Below are positions 14,610 through 20,372 of a stretch of DNA of 20,372 nucleotides, piece by piece (within the stretch, counting starts at the first letter, position 1; each line of letters begins with the position of its first letter). This DNA is from Lysobacteraceae bacterium. Its GTDB lineage: Bacteria > Pseudomonadota > Gammaproteobacteria > Xanthomonadales > Xanthomonadaceae. The notes beneath the pieces are model-generated. The model made no database searches and was not told the origin of the DNA. It worked only from the letters and a program-made list of their open reading frames with translations. The DNA is taken from positions 1 through 20,372 of the forward strand of contig SEHC01000004.1 in NCBI GenBank assembly GCA_004173415.1, written 5' to 3'. The translations under genes were made by a program, and so were the position numbers.

Positions 14610-16118
14610 ATGGAAAAACCCTACCTCCTCGCCATCGACCAGGGCACCACCAGTTCCCGTGCGATGATCTTCGACCGCGGCGGCGCGGTGGTGGGCATGG
14701 CCCAGCGCGAATTCGAGCAGCTGTTCCCGCAGCCGGGCTGGGTGGAACAGGACCCGCGCGAGATCCTCGGCAGCGTGCAGAGCACGATCGTGGAAGCGAT
14801 GACCCGCGCCCGGGTCGGCGCCGCGCAGATCGCCGGCATCGGCATCACCAACCAGCGCGAGACCACCGTGGTCTGGGACCGCAACACCGGCCAGGCCATC
14901 CACAACGCCATTGTCTGGCAGTCGCGGCAGACCGCTGATATCTGCGGGCAACTCAAGGCCGACGGTCACTCCGAACTGGTGCGCGAACGCACCGGACTGC
15001 TGATCGATGCCTATTTCAGCGGCACCAAGGTCAAGTGGATCCTGGACCACGTGCCCGGCGCCCGCGCGCGCGCCGAACGCGGCGAGCTGCTGTTCGGCAC
15101 CATCGACAGCTGGCTGCTGTGGAACCTGTCGGAGGACCACACCCACGCCACCGACATCAGCAATGCCTCGCGCACGCTGATGTACGACATCCACAAGAAG
15201 CAATGGTGTCCCGACCTGCTGCGCATGCTCGACGTACCGGTGGCGATGCTGCCGCAAGTGCGCGACAGCAGCGCGGTGTATGCGCACACCAGCGCGCAGT
15301 CGGTGTTCGGCCATCGCATCCCCATCAGCGGCATCGCCGGCGACCAGCAGGCGGCGCTGTTCGGGCATGCCTGCTTCGAGCCGGGCATGGCCAAGAACAC
15401 CTACGGCACCGGTTGCTTCCTGCTGATGAACACCGGTGGGCAAGCGGTGCAGTCCAACAACGGCCTGCTGACCACCATTGCCTGGAGCATCGATGGCCAG
15501 GTGGAGTACGCGCTGGAGGGCAGCGTGTTCGCCGCGGGATCGGCGATCCAGTGGCTGCGCGACGGCCTGCGCATGCTCGGCAAGGCCGGTGATTCGCAGG
15601 CCTATGCCGAACGCGCGCTGTCCTCCGACGGCGTCTACTTCGTGCCGGCCTTCGTCGGCCTGGGCGCGCCGCACTGGCGCAGCGACGTACGCGGCTCGAT
15701 GTTCGGCCTGAGCCGCGGCACCACCAAGGAACACTTCATCCGCGCGGTGCTGGAATCCCTTGCCTACCAGACCCGCGATGTGTTGACCGCGATGCAGGCC
15801 GATGCCGGTTTGACCCTGAAGGCGTTGCGCGTGGACGGTGGCGCGATCGCCAATGACTTCACCGCGCAGTTCCAGGCGGACATCCTCGACATCGAGGTGG
15901 AACGGCCATCGGTGAAGGAATCCACCGCGCTGGGCGCGGCCTACCTGGCGGGCCTGGCAGTCGGCTTCTGGGACAGCCGCGAACAGATCGCCCGACAGCG
16001 TCAGGTGGAGCGCACTTTCGTGCCGCAGATGGTGGCCGAACGGCGCGAGAAGTTGTATGCGGGCTGGAAGCGCGCGGTGGAAGCGACACTCGTGTTTGGC
16101 AACGGCGAAGCTACATGA
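14610..16118 (+). CDS. glpK: Glycerol kinase GlpK
   Basis: At 502 residues it equals the E. coli enzyme in length. It phosphorylates glycerol to glycerol 3-phosphate with ATP in the cytoplasm. FGGY-family features are clear: AIDQGTTSSRAMIFD near the N-terminus, GITNQRETTVVWD, YFSGTKVKWILDH, the GIAGDQQAALFGH catalytic aspartate region, KNTYGTGCFLLMNTG, and RVDGGAIANDF with TALGAAYLAGLAVGFW at the C-terminal ATP site. The start at 14610 gives the standard N-terminus, although no Shine-Dalgarno is visible. No glpF, glpD or glpR lies beside it, so it stands alone. A broken copy of its own start lies ~200 bases upstream. A long imperfect inverted repeat follows the stop. Confidence 0.97.
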   Translation: MEKPYLLAIDQGTTSSRAMIFDRGGAVVGMAQREFEQLFPQPGWVEQDPREILGSVQSTIVEAMTRARVGAAQIAGIGITNQRETTVVWDRNTGQAIHNAIVWQSRQTADICGQLKADGHSELVRERTGLLIDAYFSGTKVKWILDHVPGARARAERGELLFGTIDSWLLWNLSEDHTHATDISNASRTLMYDIHKKQWCPDLLRMLDVPVAMLPQVRDSSAVYAHTSAQSVFGHRIPISGIAGDQQAALFGHACFEPGMAKNTYGTGCFLLMNTGGQAVQSNNGLLTTIAWSIDGQVEYALEGSVFAAGSAIQWLRDGLRMLGKAGDSQAYAERALSSDGVYFVPAFVGLGAPHWRSDVRGSMFGLSRGTTKEHFIRAVLESLAYQTRDVLTAMQADAGLTLKALRVDGGAIANDFTAQFQADILDIEVERPSVKESTALGAAYLAGLAVGFWDSREQIARQRQVERTFVPQMVAERREKLYAGWKRAVEATLVFGNGEAT

Positions 16119-16125
16119 CGGCGTG

Positions 16126-16204
16126 GCCCGGATAAGCGAAGTACACCCGGGTTCGCCTCGCCCGGATCCTCCGCGTTCCCCGGGTGCGCTTCGCTTACCC
16201 GGGC
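16126..16204. repeat. Inverted repeat between glpK and the HCCA isomerase gene
   Basis: The 26-base arms (16126-16151 and 16179-16204) match at 23 of 26 positions around a 27-base loop. The core is CCCGGGTxxxCTTCGCTTA. It starts 8 bases after the glpK stop and may act as a transcription end, though no T-run follows. It is a different family from the other palindromes in the window. Confidence 0.8.
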
Positions 16205-16239
16205 TACCTGCTACCAACTGATGCGAGGATCCAACCCCC

Positions 16240-16866
16240 ATGCGCCACTCTGACTGGTACTACGACTTCGTCTCTCCCTATTCCTACTTCGGCTTCCTGC
16301 GCCTGCAGGAACTCGGCGAACTGCACATCGACTACCACCCCGTGTTGTTCGTCGAACTGCTCCGCCAGCACGGGCAGAAAGGACCGGCTGAAATCCCCTC
16401 GAAACGCATGTGGACCTATCGCTGGTGCGCGTGGTGGGCGGCCCGGAACAATATCCCGTTCCGTTTTCCTGCCGCGCATCCGTTCAATCCCCTGCCCTAC
16501 CTGCGGCTCGCCATTGCCGCGGGCAACACGCCTGATGCCATCGGGCTCATCTACGATGCGTTGTGGACGACGGGCGCCGACCCGGCCGATGCGGCATTGG
16601 TCGAGCGGCTCGCGCGATCGCTGGGCGTGGATCCTGCGCAACTGGCGTCGCCGGCGGTCAAGGACAGACTGCGGCAGGAAACGGAAGATGCCCTGGCTCG
16701 CGGGGTCTTCGGTGTGCCCACCCATGTCGTGGACCAGCAGTTGTTCTGGGGTGCGGAGGCGACCGACTTCCTGAAATCCTACCTGGCCGATCCTGCGATG
16801 TTCGCCAGCGCGGAGATGGCGCGCGTGTCCAGCCTGCCGGTGGGCGTCGCCCGTAAGCCCGGCTAG
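16240..16866 (+). CDS. 2-Hydroxychromene-2-carboxylate isomerase-like protein (DsbA/GST-kappa fold)
   Basis: The 208-residue protein matches the DSBA-like thioredoxin family of HCCA isomerases (NahD type). It starts with DFVSPYSYFGFLRLQEL; Ser12 is in the position of the catalytic glutathione-activating serine, and there is no CxxC, so a dithiol oxidase role is unlikely. The middle is helical. The C-terminal GVFGVPTHVVDQQLFWGAEATDFL contains the cis-proline (VPT) loop typical of the fold. No signal peptide is seen, so it is cytoplasmic. In naphthalene degraders the enzyme isomerises 2-hydroxychromene-2-carboxylate with glutathione. No aromatic-degradation genes are nearby, so the true substrate here is unknown. 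The ATG at 16240 is preferred; GAGG lies 11 bases upstream. Confidence 0.87.
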   Translation: MRHSDWYYDFVSPYSYFGFLRLQELGELHIDYHPVLFVELLRQHGQKGPAEIPSKRMWTYRWCAWWAARNNIPFRFPAAHPFNPLPYLRLAIAAGNTPDAIGLIYDALWTTGADPADAALVERLARSLGVDPAQLASPAVKDRLRQETEDALARGVFGVPTHVVDQQLFWGAEATDFLKSYLADPAMFASAEMARVSSLPVGVARKPG

Positions 16867-16906
16867 GCCTCGGTCCACCACGGCGCTTGCCATCCCCAAG
16901 GCGACG

Positions 16907-16937
16907 GACCCAACCCCTGCCCTGCAGGGGTTGGGTC
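16907..16937. terminator. Bidirectional terminator-like hairpin between convergent genes
   Basis: A perfect 13-bp stem (GACCCAACCCCTG with CAGGGGTTGGGTC) and a 5-base loop lie between the converging HCCA isomerase-like and membrane-protein genes. No U-run is present on either side. Position favours a shared end of transcription. Confidence 0.65.
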
Positions 16938-16958
16938 ACGGACTACGGCGGACCAGTT

Positions 16959-17393
16959 CTAGCGCAGCCATCCCCGGGTCGCCGCGGTGTGCGAGTACCA
17001 CCACAGGTAGGCCGCGATCACCACCAGCATCAGCGGCATCGCCAGCCCGGAAGAACCGGAGGCTTGCCAGGCCGGCGTGGTCGCATAGGTGCCGATCGTC
17101 TGCAGGACCACGCCGAGCAGCGAGAACATGAAAAGCGGGGCCGCCGCGCGCCTGCGCAACAGCAGGCAGGCCGAAGCCAGCACTCCGCATACCACCGCCA
17201 CGGCGAAGGGAATATCCAGCCAGGCCGGGGCGGAGGCGTAGACCTGCTGCTGGGCCGGCGGCATCGCCGCGATCATCTCCGGGGTCAGCCGCACATGCAT
17301 GACGAACATGGCCAGGCCGATCAGGTTCCAGACCAGCGCGATGAAGGCGATCACCCAGAAGGTCCAAGGGCGCGGTGGGTTGAATGCGTTCAT
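16959..17393 (-). CDS. Small integral membrane protein of unknown function
   Basis: The 144-residue protein has four predicted transmembrane segments at about 11-32, 60-79, 86-104 and 118-133, with a basic C-terminal end. It begins PPRPWTFWVIAFIALVWNL, a pattern I associate with small hypothetical proteins sometimes labelled sugar transporter without evidence. I do not assign a function. The start at 17393 is chosen because GGAG on the minus strand lies 7 bases before it; an ATG two codons earlier (17399) is only 1 base from that site. It lies downstream of dusA in the same direction with a 114-base gap holding a hairpin. Confidence 0.75.
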   Translation of the reverse strand: MNAFNPPRPWTFWVIAFIALVWNLIGLAMFVMHVRLTPEMIAAMPPAQQQVYASAPAWLDIPFAVAVVCGVLASACLLLRRRAAAPLFMFSLLGVVLQTIGTYATTPAWQASGSSGLAMPLMLVVIAAYLWWYSHTAATRGWLR

Positions 17394-17473
17394 CGTCATG
17401 CTCCGAGTGGGTGAGGGCCGACCGGGGCCGCCTGGTGCGGGGGATGATCGCACGCCGCGGCCGTGCCTACCGC

Positions 17474-17496
17474 GCCGGCCCCGAAGCGGGGCTGGC
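17474..17496 (-). terminator. Candidate hairpin after dusA
   Basis: On the minus strand, GCCAGCCCCG and CGGGGCCGGC pair at 9 of 10 positions around a 3-base loop, 11 bases past the dusA stop. There is no U-run, so efficiency is uncertain. Confidence 0.4.
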
Positions 17497-17507
17497 TGAC
17501 AATACCG

Positions 17508-18506
17508 TCATGCCGGCTCGACGCGTCTTTCGGTCGCGGCAATGGCCTGTTCGACCAGTTCCCAGCCCGTACCGGGACGATGCGCGCCCTCGCTGAGCAC
17601 CTGGCGGAATGCGCGCCCGCCCGGCTGGCCATGGAACAGCCCCAGCACGTGGCGAACGATGTGCTTCAGGGCCACGCCCTCGGCCAGCCTGGCCTCCACA
17701 TACGGCCGCAGTGCGCGCAACAGCTCGGCGCGCGGCCGCAGTTCGCCGCCGGACAGCGATGCATCCAGCCGATGCAGCACGTAGGGATCGTGGTACGCCG
17801 CGCGGCCCAGCATCACCCCGTCCACCTGCTGCAGGTGCGCCAGCGCATCCTCGACGGTGGCGATTCCGCCGTTGACCGCGATGCCCAGCGCAGGACGCTC
17901 CTGCTTGAGGCGATAGGCCCAGTCGTAGCGCAGTGGCGGCACCTCGCGGTTCTCCTTCGGCGACAGGCCCTGCAACCAAGCGTTGCGCGCATGCACGAAG
18001 AAAGTCGCGCAACCGGCAGCGGCCACGCGGTCGATGAAGAAGGCGAAGCGGTCGTAGTCGTTTTCCTCGTCCACGCCCAGCCGGCACTTGACCGTGACCG
18101 GGATCGCGACCGCCGCGGCCATTGCCGACACGCACTCGGCGACCAGCGCCGGCTCCTTCATCAGGCAGGCACCGAAGCGCCCGGCCTGGACCCGGTCGGA
18201 CGGACAGCCGACATTGAGGTTGACCTCGTCGAAGCCGTGTTCCTGGCCGACCCGGGCCGCCTGCGCCAGCAGTTGCGGATCACTTCCACCCAGTTGCAGC
18301 GCAACCGGGTTCTCCCGCGGATCGCGCGCCAGCAGGCGCGCGCGATCGCCCTGCAACACCGCGTTGGCATGGACCATCTCGGTGTACAGCCGCGCCTGCG
18401 GGGCCAGCAGCCGGTGGAACACACGGCAATGGCTGTCGGTCCAGTCCATCATCGGCGCGACGGACAGGCGAATGCCCGCATGTTCTTGTTGTATGACTTG
18501 TTTCAT
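17508..18506 (-). CDS. dusA: tRNA-dihydrouridine(20/20a) synthase DusA
   Basis: The 332-residue flavoenzyme reduces uridines 20 and 20a in the tRNA D-loop using FMN and NADPH. The DusA-type N-terminus SVAPMMDWTDSHCR (15-28), the catalytic cysteine in NLNVGCPSDRVQAGRFGACLM (Cys101), VTVKCRLGVDE, FFVHARNAWLQGLSPKENREVPPL and the NGGI / GVMLGRAAYHDPY FMN phosphate-site motifs are present. The PSDRVQAGRFGACLM form distinguishes DusA from DusB and DusC. The C-terminal helical tRNA-binding domain is complete. The start gives a normal length; no strong ribosome site is seen before it. It is separated from the upstream GH3 gene by 186 bases, so it probably has its own promoter. Confidence 0.95.
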   Translation of the reverse strand: MKQVIQQEHAGIRLSVAPMMDWTDSHCRVFHRLLAPQARLYTEMVHANAVLQGDRARLLARDPRENPVALQLGGSDPQLLAQAARVGQEHGFDEVNLNVGCPSDRVQAGRFGACLMKEPALVAECVSAMAAAVAIPVTVKCRLGVDEENDYDRFAFFIDRVAAAGCATFFVHARNAWLQGLSPKENREVPPLRYDWAYRLKQERPALGIAVNGGIATVEDALAHLQQVDGVMLGRAAYHDPYVLHRLDASLSGGELRPRAELLRALRPYVEARLAEGVALKHIVRHVLGLFHGQPGGRAFRQVLSEGAHRPGTGWELVEQAIAATERRVEPA

Positions 18507-18628
18507 GGAAATGGCGGAATCGGGCTGGCGTCCCGGTTTGGCGTCGGTGCCGAAACCCGGTCAGGTGCGGGCATCAAGGATACGTGGGATTGGCAAGTCC
18601 TGCCCCTGCCTCCTGTCCTCCCGGACCT

Positions 18629-18648
18629 GCGCGGCAATCCTGCCGCGC
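18629..18648 (-). terminator. Candidate hairpin after the GH3 gene
   Basis: A perfect 8-bp stem (GCGCGGCA / TGCCGCGC) with a 4-base loop lies 45 bases past the GH3 stop on the minus strand. It lacks a U-run. The 186-base gap (18507-18692) holds nothing else that I recognise. Confidence 0.35.
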
Positions 18649-18692
18649 CATCCTTTCAGCACCAGTGGGCCGCGAATGCAGATGCCGCCAGT

Positions 18693-20372
18693 CTAGTTGC
18701 CTGCACACCCAAGCACGTGCTGTGCCTCGCTACCGGATCCCAGCGATACACGCGACAGCGAAACCTGCCAGGCGCTTGCGGTCTCCAGGATGAGCGGACT
18801 CTGCAGCCGGGTCATGTCGGCGCCGGCTTTCTGCAGGCACTTGAGGGGAACGCCCAATGTCGTCCACTCGCCCAGCTTCAGCCCTTCCAACTGATCGTTG
18901 ATGGCCAGCTGCGCAGGGCAACCTTGCCTGCAATCCACGCCAATGCTCACCTTGCCCTGGGCGCGTACATCCGGCCTCAGTGCAAGCACCAGCATGACGT
19001 CGCCATTGCTCTCGCGGGATACGTCGAGCGGATTCTCCGTGGAGAAGAACGCGCGCGCGCCGGCCTTGCCCGACCAGGCCAGGCGGACGGAGTCCTCCTG
19101 CGCCCGATGGTCCACCGCGGTCGCAACCAGGCTGCCGTCAGCCAACGAGGCTGGCAGCGTGTCGACCCGGACCGGTGGCTGCCCGGCAGGGCCGCCCAGG
19201 TACAGGTTCATTCCCGGCGCGGGTTTTCCACGCGCGAAGTACACCCCGGGGATGACCTGCAAGCCGGTGATGCCGGAGACCTCCGGCAAGGCGGCCAGAT
19301 CGCCCTGGTCGGCATAGGTCAGGCCGTGTCCGAGCGCGAACTGCGGCGAATAGCCGGGCTGCCCGGCGTTGTTCAGGGCCTGCAGCGCGTCCTTCGGCCA
19401 GGAAAAGCCGAGCTTGCCCTTGAAGTCATGGGCGACCTTGCCTTGCGCCGTGCCGAGCAATACATCGGCGATGCCCGCGCCTTCAGACCCCGGCAGCCAC
19501 GCGGCCACGAAGGCGTCGGCGGCGTTGATCTCGCGATTGACCCATAGCGGCCTGCCGCTCAGGAACACCGCCACCACCGGGATGCCTTCGGCCTTGAGCC
19601 GCCTGATGAGCTGCAGGTCGGTGTCGTCACCGGGCCGGTAGAGCAAGTTGGGCAGGTCACCCTGGAATTCGGCGTACGCATCCTCGCCGAAGACCACGAT
19701 GGCCGCATCGGGCTTCTGCCGATAGCGCCCGTCTACCGACATTTCCGCAACGCCACCGGCGGCTTCCACCTGGGTGCGCAAGCCGTCCCAGATCGAATCG
19801 GCATTCGGATAATCGGCCCTTACCGTGCCGGTGCCCTGCCAGTTCAAGGTCCATCCACCGGTCTGCTTGCTCAGGTTGTCCGCCCCGTCACCGGCGACCA
19901 GCAGGCGGCGCCTGGGATCCAGTGGCAGGAGCCTGTCCTTGTTCTTGAGCAGGACCAGGGATTCGCGCACGGCCTGCCGGGCCACCGCCCGGTGCGCGGG
20001 CGACGCCAGTTGATCGAACTTGCCGCCGAGCAATACGTCGACCCCGGCCATGAACGCCGCGGCGCAATTCTCGTTCGTGCACCCGGGTACCTGGCCGTGC
20101 CCGTTCCAGTCCCCCACGACGAACCCATCGAAGTGCATCCGTCCCTTCAGCACATCGGTGAGAAGGTCGCGGTTGCCATGCATCTTGGCGCCGTTGACGC
20201 TGTTGTAGGACGCCATCACGGACTGTGCGCCGGCCGCGATCGCCGGCGGATAGCCGGCGCCGTGCAGGTCGCGCAGGACCGCTTCGCTGACCCGGGTGTC
20301 ACCCTGGTCCTTGCCATTGGTCGTGCCGCCGTCACCGAGGAAGTGCTTCACCGACACGATGACGTGGCTCTG
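18693..20372 (-). CDS. Glycoside hydrolase family 3, ExoP-like beta-glucosidase/exo-glucanase, partial (C-terminal 559 residues)
   Basis: The gene runs off the right edge; 559 residues to the stop are visible. The sequence enters within the GH3 TIM barrel at SVKHFLGDGGT and KDQGD. The nucleophile aspartate is in GFVVGDWNG (about residue 88 of the visible part). SYNSVNG, preceded by alanine, and KGRMHFDGFVV are typical. The second GH3 domain follows (RESLVLLKNKDRLLPLD, VAGDGADNLSKQTGGW, VFGEDAYAEFQGD, VFLSGRPLWVN, AAWLPGSEGAGIADVLLG, FGHGL-like ALGHGLTYA). A further ~170-residue C-terminal beta-rich segment resembles the extra galactose-binding-like domain of marine ExoP-type enzymes. It likely removes terminal beta-glucose from glucans or cello-oligosaccharides; signal peptide and cellular location cannot be judged because the N-terminus is missing. 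Confidence 0.93.
   Translation of the reverse strand, partial: QSHVIVSVKHFLGDGGTTNGKDQGDTRVSEAVLRDLHGAGYPPAIAAGAQSVMASYNSVNGAKMHGNRDLLTDVLKGRMHFDGFVVGDWNGHGQVPGCTNENCAAAFMAGVDVLLGGKFDQLASPAHRAVARQAVRESLVLLKNKDRLLPLDPRRRLLVAGDGADNLSKQTGGWTLNWQGTGTVRADYPNADSIWDGLRTQVEAAGGVAEMSVDGRYRQKPDAAIVVFGEDAYAEFQGDLPNLLYRPGDDTDLQLIRRLKAEGIPVVAVFLSGRPLWVNREINAADAFVAAWLPGSEGAGIADVLLGTAQGKVAHDFKGKLGFSWPKDALQALNNAGQPGYSPQFALGHGLTYADQGDLAALPEVSGITGLQVIPGVYFARGKPAPGMNLYLGGPAGQPPVRVDTLPASLADGSLVATAVDHRAQEDSVRLAWSGKAGARAFFSTENPLDVSRESNGDVMLVLALRPDVRAQGKVSIGVDCRQGCPAQLAINDQLEGLKLGEWTTLGVPLKCLQKAGADMTRLQSPLILETASAWQVSLSRVSLGSGSEAQHVLGCAGN

Noticed and set aside
16240..16866. Thiol-disulfide oxidoreductase (DsbA) function
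   Set aside because: There is no signal peptide and no CxxC; the serine in SPYSY and the C-terminal VPT loop fit HCCA isomerase/GST-kappa proteins.
17463..19547. Plus-strand open frame of 694 codons across dusA and GH3
   Set aside because: It is antisense to two clear genes and crosses their intergenic gap; no domain is visible.

Overview
This is a GC-rich proteobacterial chromosome segment. Three things point to Xanthomonadaceae (Lysobacteraceae, for example a Pseudoxanthomonas, Stenotrophomonas or Luteimonas relative): the clustered gene order ilvC-ilvG-ilvM-ilvA-leuA-leuC-leuD-leuB, the protein sequences as I recall them, and the many short palindromic intergenic repeats. I could not run a search, so the genus is left open.

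Layout. (1) 1-191, minus: N-terminus of a DUF4136-like lipoprotein, cut by the window edge. (2) 290-4262, minus: ilvD followed by a TPP riboswitch and thiC; the riboswitch starts only 7 bases after the ilvD stop codon. (3) 4263-4622: divergent control region with a 37-codon leader peptide rich in Leu/Val/Ile codons and a perfect intrinsic terminator, together a classic branched-chain attenuator. (4) 4623-14151, plus: ilvC, ilvG, ilvM, ilvA, leuA, leuC, leuD, leuB. With ilvD this covers ketoacid formation through to valine/isoleucine precursors and the leucine branch as far as 2-ketoisocaproate. (5) 14152-14609: repeat-rich gap with a degenerate second copy of the glpK start region. (6) 14610-16866, plus: glpK and a DsbA-fold HCCA-isomerase-like protein. 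(7) 16959-20372, minus: a four-helix membrane protein, dusA, and a glycoside hydrolase family 3 enzyme cut by the right edge.

How it works together. ilvC/G/M/A/D and leuA/C/D/B act in one pathway, and the leader peptide reads Leu, Val, Ile and Thr codons in one run, so one attenuator could sense all the end products plus threonine. AHAS (IlvG) needs thiamine diphosphate, and the neighbouring thiC, which makes the thiamine pyrimidine, is under a TPP riboswitch.

Most unusual points. Genes in the ilv-leu operon touch or overlap at every junction except the three invaded by palindromic repeats. In two of those three, the inserted DNA is open in exactly the frame that links the upstream stop to the downstream start. 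IlvM carries a C-terminal tail built on a 15-bp tandem repeat. IlvA has a 72-residue low-complexity tail. The glpK start region is duplicated around a perfect 24-bp inverted repeat. I found no CRISPR array, tRNA, rRNA, transposase or phage gene. The window looks like core metabolism decorated with repeats, not an island.
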